Shown here piece by piece: positions 25,701 through 37,053 of a stretch of 64,000 nt of DNA (positions within the stretch are counted from its first letter, which is position 1; each line of letters starts with the position of its first letter). The notes under the pieces were generated by a model. It ran no database searches and was not told the DNA's origin. It saw only the letters and a program-made list of their open reading frames with translations. The position numbers and the translations under genes are program-made. The stretch comes from Eudromia elegans (taxonomy: Eukaryota > Chordata > Aves > Tinamiformes > Tinamidae): positions 3,722,611 to 3,786,610 of the forward strand of contig PTEX01000003.1 in NCBI GenBank assembly GCA_003342815.1, read 5' to 3'.

Positions 25701-28700
25701 ACTAATTGCCTGCTCTCACCTTCGCTTCTTTACTTTTACTTTCCTTCTATTGCCCCTGAGGTGGGTGCATCTGATTGTGTCAGGAGTGACGGCGCTACTA
25801 ATATACTAGAATAAACAACACCAACCTCCTTGAGTGTCCAAACCACATTTGTTGTTTATCCGTCTTAGACTGGAGAATGGGCGATATGCAGAATAAAACT
25901 GCAAGGGCGAGCGCCTGGCCAGCCACGTTTTCTCCGTTCGAGTTGGAACATCTGTTTGTGCTTTTGTGCAGCCTGGAGAGGAGCTCCGCGCCTGTCTTGC
26001 TGCAGCGGTCTCTGTGTTTGAGATCCCCCGGCCCACGCTGTCACCCAACGTCTTCAGAAGAACCGATGCCCAGAGCTACATCACTGCCTCCCATTGAATT
26101 CTTGTTGCTGCTGCCATGAAGGGGTCTGAACTGGGCAACCTGGTGGTGAAAATAGCCTCAAAACTAAAAGGCAGTCAAATCCCTTGGGTTCCTGAAGGTA
26201 CAGGGAAATTCAAAATTTGTTTTGGATACTTAGGCACAGTCTATATGAAAACAAGAGAAACCTGCTCGGCACAGTTACTAGCAGGATATGTGTTGGTCTT
26301 GGTGGAAGCTCACACTGTGGGCCGTGTGTGGGCCAGCCCTGATGTTCCTGGTCACGGTGACCTTAGCGAGCCGAGGAGCTCTGGGCAGGGCAGACGCTCC
26401 CCAATGCTGCAGCTCTGGCTCTCGGTGCTGCCGTGCGGCTCTCCGGGCTCCGCTGCCCCACAGGCTGCTCCTGGAAGGCGAGCGGTCAGCCCTGCCACGG
26501 ACCTCGTCCATCTCCTGCTGCTGGCTCGGCTTTCCAAGCAACTCCATGTCCTCATCCTCGAGTCATCAGTCCGGCCCTTGCTACAGAGGACCTCTTTGGA
26601 CTTCCCGAAGACCCGCCTCTTCAAAAGGTTTGAAAAATGTGACAGAATAAGAAAAAAAGGAACTTTAAATTTCACTAAGTGCTTCATTTAAAATAAGCAA
26701 CTGTTCCAGGTCATTGTGTGGGCTCTAATATATCCTCGTAAAACTACCTTTGTGCTTTGGGGTATCTCCATATTTGTTGGCTTGGTGACAATGACTTTTT
26801 TTCACTCCTTTTGCCTTGGTATCCTGTTGGGCTGGAGGTAGCATAGGGGCTGCAGGCAAAGGGTCACAGATCTGGCTTCCACACCCTGCTGAGCTATTTA
26901 GCTGAAAAGCTGGCCACGGTGCAGGCCCATTTTGGGTCAAATCCATGGGTGTGGAGACAACAGTTACGAATACTAGAGTCTTTCCACGACAGCACTCTAA
27001 TCCTGATTTATGAGAACCAAGCCTCTTTGCAGATACTCATGGTTGCGATTTTGGGTTGCCCAGGGCTGTGCGCTGGAACATCTCCTTAACCAAGGGATGA
27101 GAAACTTTGCAGGAAATGCCCTGTCTTGGTGCCTGGCTGCAAATTCTGTACCTACCAGACATATAAATGGGAAGGATATAACAACTCCACAGAAGCAGCT
27201 GCTATTTGCTTGGAGCTCTCCATCAAACAAGGAGGACAACAAACAGGCAGGAATTTAACCAATGCTCCTTCAAGTTAAGAAAAATCTGTAGATATCTGAG
27301 GTCTTACAACAGGTAAGAGGCATCCTCCACTCCAGTGATGAAATTCTGAAACAGAGCTGGAGTAACACTAATATAATGGGTGGCAGGAGCAATCACATTT
27401 CCTCCTGGCCATCATACAGGAGAAATGAGCATCCCTGCTTGTAGCAGTCAGCCCTTTCTATACAAAGATGTGTCTGTCTCCCTAAAAATGCTAAAAATGT
27501 CCATGGAGTCCCCTAGTGCTTTGCTTGGGCCAATAGAATAGTGGTGATGAATGTACCACTTTGAAAGCACAGAGTTTGGAGCTTGCTTCAGACTAGTTAT
27601 CTTTCCCTTTGCATCCTTGCCAAGCTTTGCTCCAGCCATAAATGGATCTCATACGGCATCTGGTAACATAAGGAGTCTGGACTGTTTTTATAAATTAGAG
27701 ATTTTCCCACAGGAATACAGGCAGGCTAACACCTAAAATAATGGTTATTAAGAATACTTTTAATGATTATTAATAACAATTTTAGAAGAAATAATGTATT
27801 CACAAGCACAAATGACACCCTGCTGGGTCACCGCTATGCATTCCTCTTCACTCTTGCTTCTGCTCCCTCACAGTGAATGCAAGTGGGTGTGAGAAAGGGA
27901 AGCTATATTGTTCCATTAGGAATAAGAAACTGTCCATCACATATGACAGGAACAATATCTGCCTTAGCACACGGTCACCTTGAGAAGCTTGCAAAATTCT
28001 ATGTCTAATTTTTGATAAATTAGAAGATTTCAATAAAAGATCTACTTATATTTCTGGTACAACCAAGGTTTAGGTTCCTCTTTGTTGGTTTTGGCCCCAT
28101 AGGTCTGATGTTCCATATCAACATGCCTTGGAAATATTTTGTTTCTATTCTCAGTTACTAGGCATTATTAATAATGAGCTGCCATAAGAGAATTTAAGAT
28201 AAGAAAGGCAGACGTGGGGCAAGCCCATGCTCCTACTATCTGGGAGAGAGGAAGGAATGCATTTGGTGGAAGGCACAGTGAGCAAAACACTGCTAGGAAC
28301 AAGCAGGTCCCAAAGCACAGCATCTTCAGAAACCATTTTTTTTAATGGATTTATTGTCATAGATGACTGTCTTTTAAATAAATTATAGAAAAGCTGTGAT
28401 GTGAATTCACCTGAGTTAGACATGTCAATGGAGAATGAATTCACCAACTAAGGGAAAAGCCTTCGGCTGGAGTTTTTATCTCTTCTTGCAAACCAGACAA
28501 TGTCGTTCATCTCCGGGAGCAAGAGAACTCATTTCCCATGTGGCTTCCCCGATGCCTCAACAGAATTGAGCTCGTACTACTCATTTTCTGTTCTCTCCTA
28601 CCCAGCTGCCTGTCTAGGAACTGCAGGAATGTCGTATCTTTCCATAACCTCTTGCCGCCTTTAATGGAGATTGGCCAAAATGCAGAAGAAATTAGGACAC

Positions 28701-29112
28701 ATGTACACACACTCATACACATAAAAACAGTCTTCCTTGTAGAAAGCCAAGCAAAAGTCTACAAAAATTACATGTGAATTAGCACCATGTTATCCCCAAG
28801 AGGCTGGGAGAAAAGGAAGCCACAGCTTTCAGTAAAGAGTCCTGTTCTGTATTATGCACTTCTTCAGCACCACACAATAGGCCTCTGAAAGGGTCTGCAA
28901 TGCTGGACAACAAACTCAAAGCTTGAATTGTATCTTGTTTTTCTTTTACAGCAAATTACCTCATAAACTTACTATTCTTTTCTGCACTTATGGAGTATGG
29001 AGGGAAGGTTGGTGAAAGGACTGAAAAAAAATGCTTTTTTTGTTAGGAAAATCCTGTCACGTTGAATTCACTGGACAGGAATTTGTGTAGGCTCATGCTG
29101 GAAGAAACAGCA
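22780..29112. other. Intergenic region between the LAPTM4B 3' end and the MATN2 CpG island
   Basis: No gene was recognised. It holds an ancient LINE remnant (about 23.93-24.40 kb) and a GC-richer patch at 25.87-26.65 kb with a 191-codon open frame (26116-26691, plus) that shows no recognisable domain. Otherwise it is AT-rich unique sequence. Confidence 0.65.
23930..24400 (-). repeat. Ancient CR1/L3-type LINE fragment (decayed)
   Basis: Read on the plus strand, several blocks in correct order resemble the antisense of old amniote CR1-family reverse-transcriptase and 3' sequence: an AACATTAAATAAGACT block, a GATGCATTTCCTTTGCATAAA block, an AAACCAGTTCTGCATTTTA-like block and a GTTAGGTCTGTAACTG-like block. 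The comparison is from memory, with many indels and no usable frame. Confidence 0.55.
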
Positions 29113-30954
29113 AGAAGGTCTTGAAACATCCCTTTATTATAGAGAAGTTTGTATACACAGATGACATGTATTTACAACCAGCTTTTCTCAAACAGATGAC
29201 TATTTAAAATCCCTCACAAATCAATCAAGAATGAGAGAAAATGAAGCTCAGAAGCCAAGAAAGCCACCCTCGACCCCCAAATTCAACTGAATTCTGAAAG
29301 CTAATTGTAATGAGGCAACAGTACATGGAGTTACCCTGAAGAGGGCAATTGGACTGTGGCAGAAGAGCAATGGATAGACTTGGAGGTTGGTTCGATCGAA
29401 AACACTGCTGAGTTTGAGAGTGAGTGAAGTATGAGTGAAATGTCAGCAGAGACATGAGGACCTGCCTTTTCCTCAGTGGCTACCTCTGTGGAATGAAGCT
29501 TTTGGTTCTGTGTTTCTCTGGAAAACTCTTTTCCAGAAAAAGACAGGAAAATCTCTTCTCTGGACTGCACCATGGAGTCACTGCAGAGTGGGCCAGCATG
29601 CTGCTTTGGGGAGCGTGCAGACTCCACTTGGAGGTGACACCTTCTGCAGGGCCTGTTTCTTCTGGTGTCTCTCCAACCTGTGCTTTGCCCCTGTGCTGCC
29701 CTCTGCCTGGCACTGGGCGCAATGGTGTCAGTCAGCAGTTTCATCACCCCAAAATGCACAGGAGGCACCATGAGGGGGAGCGATGGGAGGTAGAAACACA
29801 CTCGTTTGAATTCCCTTTTCCTTTGCAATTAAAAGCAGAACTTTTATCAACAAGAAAAAGTTGCATGTGCAGGAGGCACTTCTCAGGGGAAGAAGAAAAC
29901 ACCTCACACAAACTTTCATGGATAGATGAGTGCCACGAGAAGGATTCTCAGCACAACCAGTTCAGTCACAGCAAGGAATCTAAAATCCCCATGTTGATGT
30001 ATGTGAGAAACAAGCAAAAGATACTTGCTAATGCTTGGGGAAGTTACATGCACAAGTTTCCCACAGGTTGGGGAAATATACCTTAGTATCTGCATAATTT
30101 ACTTCACACTCAAAAGAACATTGCAATATTTACAGGCACATTCCAATGGAGAAAAACAGTTGCGTATTGAGTGCCAAAGACACAGCTTTGTGACCAAGAC
30201 ATGTGATTTTGAAAGTACAGGTTTTGTGACCTCCAAAAACATAGGTTTTGTGACTGTTATCTGAGAGGTTGCTGGAGAGAAAAAATAAAGTGGTATAGAG
30301 GGAAAAAAGAAAATTATAATAATTGGGCAACAATCTTTTTTTTTGGTCATTGAAACGGTGGCAACCTGGGTCAATGTGAGTCCACGCAGTCACAGTTCTA
30401 TACTCCCATCATAGAGCACTTTGTCTGCTCCGACTTCCCACACCTATTTTTCCCAATTAATCGTTTCCCATTAGCCAGTTTGATGGGAATAGTACCTGCA
30501 CTTCACTATTCCCCTGGCAGTCAGCATCTTTCATAGCCCAGGAACAGGAATGAAGTTGAATGTCACCTCTTTGGACTTAGTTTGCATTCTCAAGTGGAAA
30601 GTGGGCATTGGAGAAACACTTTTTAATGCCCTGGAAAAAAGGAAAGTTACACTGCCCTGATCGAGACTGCAGATTTCTGAGTTCCCTAGCACTGCATGTC
30701 AGACAGGGTGGAAAAAGCTGTTCAGTGACTACTGTAACCTCATCACTACCCAATGGTTCTGAAACTAGTTCAGCACACTACTGTGGCTGCAGCAAATTAT
30801 TAAAACTATACAATTTTAAACATACAGTATAGGTTTCAATATGTCAGCAATGTATAACCCATAGGGGTTATATTCAGGAAGTGAAATTATCACACTATTG
30901 CTCCAACGTCTGGGAAGTAAAGCTATCCTCCCTGGGTCCACAGCACCGTCTCAC
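29113..30954 (-). other. LAPTM4B: Predicted LAPTM4B 3' UTR
   Basis: This non-coding region runs from the stop codon to the best-looking poly(A) signal. It contains three copies of GTCACAAA (minus strand) at 30187-30254. A weaker ATTAAA signal near 30.62 kb could give a shorter form of about 0.35 kb. The long plus-strand open frame at 29454-30086 is antisense to it. The end is inferred from motifs only. Confidence 0.5.
29133..29138 (-). promoter_or_regulatory. LAPTM4B: Candidate poly(A) signal of LAPTM4B
   Basis: AATAAA on the minus strand, in CTATAATAAAGGGATG. A TGTA element lies about 40 nt upstream and a T/G-containing stretch (CTTCTTGCTGTTTCTTCC) downstream, a normal arrangement for a cleavage site near 29.11 kb. 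Confidence 0.5.
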
Positions 30955-31029
30955 TTATGCTGACACATAAGGTGGTGGTGGATCTTTAGCAGCTCCATTC
31001 GCAGGATCATCATATGGTGGCAACAGCAC
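30955..31029 (-). CDS. LAPTM4B: LAPTM4B last coding exon: C-terminal tail with two PY motifs and stop
   Basis: This codes 24 residues and TAA. The acceptor is TTTCCTGCAG just upstream (CAG at 31030-31032). The translation VLLPPYDDPANGAAKDPPPP followed by YVSA matches the LAPTM4B tail (LLPPYDD...NGAAK...PPPPYVSA) and not LAPTM4A. LPPY and PPPPY are the PY motifs known in this family to bind NEDD4-type ubiquitin ligases and to direct endosome/lysosome sorting. Both are intact, and the reading phase follows directly from the 47972-48067 exon. Confidence 0.97.
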   Translation of the reverse strand: MLLPPYDDPANGAAKDPPPPYVSA

Positions 31030-34000
31030 CTGCAGGAAAGGAAAGAAGGTTTATTCTTTAAAAAACATCCAGCTGCTAAAATTATCAGAGAAAATGTTAA
31101 GGCCTTGTCCTAAAATACAGCAGAAGTGAACAAATTAGTACACGGGAGATATCTCAAAAGTGAATGTTTAGAAAACAAAACACTTCCTCCATTTCAGTTC
31201 ATGTGTGTGCTTCATTATACAGCAAAAAAAGAGTGATTTCCTCTCCTTTCTTACTGCCTCCAGGGAGAGGTGCATTTCAGCCACAGATCACTGACTGCTG
31301 GTACCCGGCTCTGCACGATCTGGCAGGGACAGTAGCTGCTTATTCTGCTCTTCAAGAGCTCTTAAACCACATCTCCTGGGGAACAGCTCGGACTGTGAAG
31401 CCAGAGGGAGAGAAGAAAAGTCCTCAGAACCTCTCTGGCTGAGATCATGCTGGAGTAACCAGTAATTATTTTTGAGAGGGGAAAAGGGCAAAAATCACCC
31501 CCAATGTCTAATTCAATCTCCAAATTAGTGCTTAGAGGGCATTCAGCTGTGAGAAGGAAGATTCCTGATTCCTAGATTCCTGTAAGTGCCCTTCAGTGAA
31601 AATTTAAGTATCTGATAGGAATTAGGACAGGTTTAATCAGACATCTTGCCCATTCATAGCCAGGAGGCAAGACAGCTTCCTGGGAAATGGGAGATGCAAT
31701 TTTAGGCCACCCTGGGCAGAGGACACATTTGAACCAAGGTTTCTAACACTTTATACAGCATGCTAGCTATCACACAGAGTGTGACGGCACCTCCATGTCA
31801 TTACACAGCTTGGAGGTGAAGAGGCACATGCTGGGTCAATCCCACAGGGACCGAGTCATTGAAGGGCACCTAAACTGAACATCTAAACACACCTTGGGAA
31901 AATCCCAATCCCTTTAACAGTCAATGGACATTCTGCCATGAGAGGATTTCATCAGTATTCTTAGGGCTGATAGCTTGCCTGCTGCAAAGAAACTTCCATA
32001 ATCTTCCTTTTCAGACCTCAGCCACAATATTTTTTTTCCTATAGATTTAAACAAACTTTGGATCAGATTCTTGAAGTACAATTCCAAGAGTGATTCACGT
32101 TAAACTTCTGTGACTTTACAGACATGCATTAACGACCACGTGTTCAAGTACATCTGTGCACATGCTTGCTGGATTACAAAACGGATACCTTGGCATCTTC
32201 TGCCCTTCGTCAAAAAAAACTTCGTTATTTAGAAAAGGAAATTCTAACACATTTGCCAGAATCATCACTCCTTATTAATACCATATGTCTGAGCTTGAAA
32301 GTGGAATATACTATGGATGCATCCAGTACAAAATCCAAAAAGCTTTGTATTGAAAAACACTTAATATATTCTATCAACTTAAAGAGTGAAAACAACTTAT
32401 GTTGTGCTACATACCTAGTAAAATTATAATAATATATAGAACTTAAATAAATATTATAAAAGTCTTAAATATATGGTACAATGTAACCTCGGTATATCAC
32501 ACTGCTAAGCATGGAAACTGTAAATGACACTTGAACTGGGATCCTCTCCCTAGTGCTGATCATTTGTTTAGTAAAATCCTTGTGTTACTAAAAGATGCGT
32601 TAGTTTCTGAACGGTACTAGAACATTTTCATTAGCTGAAGCACTGCAATTAGTAATTAAATCTGTTCTCTTCTAAAGATGAGTCTGAAAACAGATCAAGT
32701 ACATATTATAATAATTTAGCCCTCTTAATGCACTCTTTTAAGGGCTAAGCCCCAAACTGTGGCCCTTTCTTTTCATATTCAGAGTCCTCAAGGCTGGTAA
32801 GAAATGACAGTGGACTTCATCCAAAAAGTTGTCCATCTCCCAAATAAATATATCTCAGATCTGCTCAGACCCTCTTTTAGATTAATGTCTCCTAGACTAC
32901 TGTAGTTACATCAAGTTACATAAATGCTCTGTCAGCATACAGGGACATTTATATTGCTGAAGGGTCTACTGAGATGAATGAGATTCTTAACTCCCTGTGG
33001 CATCTAACTCTCTGTGGCATCTTGCATGAAAGGAGGTCCATTAGGTAGGAGAGGAGTCTCCTAGTGAGACTCTTCCCATGCTCTTCAGAGGTAAACACTC
33101 AGTTTCACTCACACATGAGCCAATGACCCAAAAGAGCCTCAGAAGACACTTCAGCCACTGGCTATATCCTAAGGTGTATGCACTTCTATAGAAATAGTCA
33201 ATATGGGGGATGAATTGCACAGGACACGAAAAGGCTCAAAAGCTTCACAAGAAAATAACTGTGCTGGAAGGCTCAAGAGTGTTTGCAAAATGTCAGTAAC
33301 GATAGCATCACTCTCTTGCTACAAAAGGCTATTTGTCTGAACAGTTCTGCTATTGATGAGTTTACAGCCTTACTCCCAGATTATTGGTTATTTAGGAACT
33401 CTGATCTTGCACTTCCTTGACATGAAGAGGGTAGTGAGCTGTAAAATATAACTAATGTAGAATAAATAGATTGCAATATTGCTACCTCTTCCTAGCAGCA
33501 TTTGAGTTAGATAAAGGAAATATGGACAGAACATTACACAAAGGTTAAGATGGATGAAGAAGATGAACAACACCTGGAAGAAGGGACTCAAGAGTATGTG
33601 AAATGCATGGGGTCAGCCGTGATGCTGAGGACCTCAGTTCTTAGCTTAGTTCACCATCCTCATGCCATTAGAACAGTAAAAGTCCTTTTAATGCATTTAG
33701 CTGTTCTACTTGCAGTCAACGTGCTCTTCTTACAGCACTTAATCGTACGCCAACTGTAAGTCAAAAGTCAATATTAAGCCACTATGACAATTTGAACAGT
33801 TCATCAATCAGGCCATGATTACAAATTATTTTTGACTTACACATTACCTTAATAATCTCTCATTTTTTTTTCTCAGTTATAGTCTAAGTCTATTTTGGCC
33901 AAAGGTTAAAATATGATAAAACCTGAATTATCTCAACTTTTAACTATTTACTGTTGAGCTGTTTAACAGGTCAAAAAAATATATCCTGAGGAAATGAGAA

Positions 34001-36097
34001 CATCATTAGAATATAATTACCAAATTTATACCAGGGTTACTAAGATGAAAATGTGGACCACAATAGTTATGCCTTCTCTTGCATTAATCTTAAGTTTCAT
34101 CATGCTTTAATGGAAGCAGTTCCTTGGACACTGCCTTGGAAGTGCCTTGGACATGGAACAGCTCAGCTGATCAAGCAATTCCTTGCTCCCAACATCATTT
34201 AAGCATTTAGCTATAAGCAGTCTTGTTGTGTGTAATATACAGAAATAATTCAGAACTGACCCATGAGAAATTCTGGCCCTGCTGTCATACAAGTTACTTG
34301 GATAACTGTGTTACACAAGCTACATCATACAGGATGACCTTCCCTAGAAGAAATAATTGCCATACAATTTTCCCAAAGGCTATGACACACTTTGTTAACT
34401 TTTTAAGATGGTTTAGAAATATGCCTAAGAAGAAATACGGGCATTTTGTTCCACTTTTATGTGAACTTCCAGTAGAAAATATTCTTTCTTCAACGCACAC
34501 ATAGGTTGCGTATGCATTTGCGTATGCATATGCTGCATTTTTTACTGTCTGAACTAAAGATCTTAGATATATTTAGTTTCCAAAACACAAACTATACTTA
34601 GTTCTCTATGGACTAAATGTAAATAGTTAATTAATTGATTACTTTTGCATTCTTAAGGGTCTTACCCCAAACCCACTGAACTTCATAAATATCTCCCTGT
34701 GTCTTCAAAGAGCTTTGGATCACATTTGTCCACAGCCATTTGCATCCTTCACTGAATGGAATGGTACAATTGTCACATAAAAGCTCTCAGTTTTAAAACG
34801 GGATTTTGGCTCATTGCTGTATGCATATTTTGTGAGTTTTCATAGTGAAATACCTTGATGATGTCTTGTTAGAACCAAACATTGTTAGAACCAACTCTAA
34901 AATACTTCTTTTCTAGCACTTTCTAGAACAGAAATGCACTTGATGCCAAAAAGCTAGACATTAAAAATTACAATGGCATGTGCTGATAGGTGGCAGGGAG
35001 CATTCAAGATGTTTTCTCAAACTTTATTTTACAGATGCATCAGTTCTTCAGTCTCCATTTTATAAACCAAGAGGCATTCTAAAATTGGAAAATAAATTAG
35101 AAGAAAAACCCTTATATGCAGCAGATTATATAAGGAAATCCTAAGAGAAAAACAAATCTACATCAAAATATTTAAAATTCTGATTTTCATCATATGAAAT
35201 CAGGCGGGCTGAACTATTGACTAGTGTGTGAATTCTTCTTGTAGTCCGAACAAGATATTTCTACTTCTCAAAATGAATGGTTCATTCTGGTGCTGGCCTT
35301 ACGAATTCTCAGCATTTCAACAACAGCACTTGGAAACACAGAGAGTTGAGTAATTGGTGAGAAGAACAAGACTCTACACCGCCATAAAGCAAGAGTTCCT
35401 CCTCTCTGTAATAAGAACATTTCCATGGTGCAGTAGCTCCCGATTTTACTGCTGAAGATTCCTCAGGGCAACAATGAACTCATTTCAGGGAAACACAACA
35501 AACACAACTACCTAAGAGCTTTTCAAAAAAAAGCTGCAGTTCTTTAGGCTAAAAAAACTTCAGGGTAAAGGACAGTTGCATAAAGGAGACTGCACCAATG
35601 TACAGTACTTAGGCACTGTCAACTTGCAATAGCAGTTGAGTGAAATTAGGGTCATCACTATTGCTGGTTCTACCTTTGATTCTTTGAATTTTGGCAAGCC
35701 ATCTGACTTTGTCTTTCAAAAATGTTCCATTACTTACAACAGTTCACATTACTTACAACAGCTTATAAGTTAGAAAGCTTAAGACAGACTTAAAACTCTC
35801 TTGGATGAAGCTTGCATGTGATTATAAGAGATAGGGACTAAATTGTGGAAATACTTAGAAATTAAGTATATATTTGCAGACACTTTGGCCTATACCTGGG
35901 AAAGTCTACCCCAGCCCTTCTTCACAACAATGTGCATTTACATAGCATTCTTCTGCAGAAGTGACATTTGCTTTGATAAGATGAGGACACTTAGCTGTTC
36001 AGACAACAAAAACACTAAGAATTCCTAATGGGGACCTGTGCTGATACACAGGGAGGGAAGTGAGAGAGAGCAAAATGAGCCCTTTCTCTTATACAGC

Positions 36098-36832
36098 TTT
36101 TAATGCTTTATTCCATAGCATCCTCATAGACAAGCTGATGAGGTAGAGGGGAGATAAACTGTCAGTGAGGTGGACTGAAAAGCGCCTGAACTGCTGGGCT
36201 CTGAAGGTTGTGAACAGTGGCACGAAGTTCAGCCAGAGGCCAGTCATTAGTGATGCACCAATACTGTCACCAATACTGTTAAACATCTTCATTAACAACC
36301 TGGATGATGGGGTCTCAGAGGATTCAAGACTGAGAGGAGTCACTGATACTTCAGGGAACTGTGCTGCCATTCAGAGGAGGCTGGACTGGCTGCACAGATG
36401 GGCAGAGAAAAACCTCACAACGTTCAACAAAGGGCAGAGCAAATTGCTTGCACCTGAGGAGGAGTAACCCCAGGCACCAGAATATGCTGGGGGCTACAAA
36501 ACAGCTTGGCAGAGAAGGCCTCGGGGGTGCTGGTGGACAACAAACTGTCCATGAGTCAGCAGTGTGCTCTTGCAATGAAGAAGACCAAAGATCCGGGCTG
36601 TGTTGAGCAACACGTTTGTTGCCAGCAGGTCAAGGGAGCTTGAGGGCGTTCCTGCTACACAGCTGTAGTGAGACACAACCGGAATGCTGGGTCCCGCGCA
36701 GAAGGACATGGATTTAGTGGAGCAAGTCTAGTAAGGGGCCACAAAAGTGATGAAGGGAGAAAAGAAGACTGAGAGGGAATCAGTGTTTATAAATACCTGG
36801 TGAGAAGGTGTCAAGAGGATGGAGCCAGACTC
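36098..36832 (+). repeat. CR1 LINE, C-terminal reverse-transcriptase part (dead), interrupted
   Basis: This 5'-truncated CR1 is in plus orientation. Decayed frames still show LNIFINNLDDG, NCAAIQRRLDWLHRWAEKNL, TTFNKGQSKLL and NPRHQNMLGAT, the characteristic C-terminal stretch of CR1 ORF2. The segment that should carry the catalytic FADD box between the DDG and AAIQR blocks is shortened and the box is missing; frameshifts follow. A second CR1 in opposite orientation interrupts it at 36831, and homology resumes at 36971. Confidence 0.92.
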
Positions 36833-36970
36833 GCAGAATCCCAGACTGGGTGAGGTTGGAAGTGACCTCTATCATCTAATCCAGCCCCCTGCTCCAGCAG
36901 GGACACCTAGAACATGGGGCACAGGGTGGCATCCAAGCGAGTTTTGAAGATCTCCAGAGAAGGAGACTCC
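36831..36970 (-). repeat. CR1 LINE 3' end nested inside another CR1
   Basis: About 140 bp reading, on the plus strand, TCGCAGAATCCCAGACTGGG, then TGGAAGTGACCTC, CCAGCCCCCTGCTCCAGCAG, ending GAAGATCTCCAGAGAAGGAG and ACTCC. This is the reverse complement of a CR1 tail. The host CR1 text resumes immediately afterwards (CTCAGTGGTGCCCAGTAAG), so this is a younger insertion into the older element. Confidence 0.88.
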
Positions 36971-37053
36971 TCTCAGTGGTGCCCAGTAAGAGGATGAGAG
37001 GCAGCGGGCAGGCTGCTCTAAGTGACCCTATTTGAGCAGGGAGGTTGGCTCAA
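36971..37053 (+). repeat. Remainder of the outer CR1 with internal deletion
   Basis: It continues the outer element: CAGTGGTGCCCAGTAAGAGG, then GCAGCGGGCA joined directly to GGCTGCTCTAAGTGACCC and GCAGGGAGGTTGG. The middle part of the CR1 3' region, present in the 55.1 kb copy, is deleted at the GGGCA/GGCTG joint. Confidence 0.8.

Noticed and set aside
36165-36606. 100- and 81-codon plus-strand frames
   Set aside because: They are fragments of the reverse-transcriptase C-terminus of a dead, frameshifted CR1, not a host gene.
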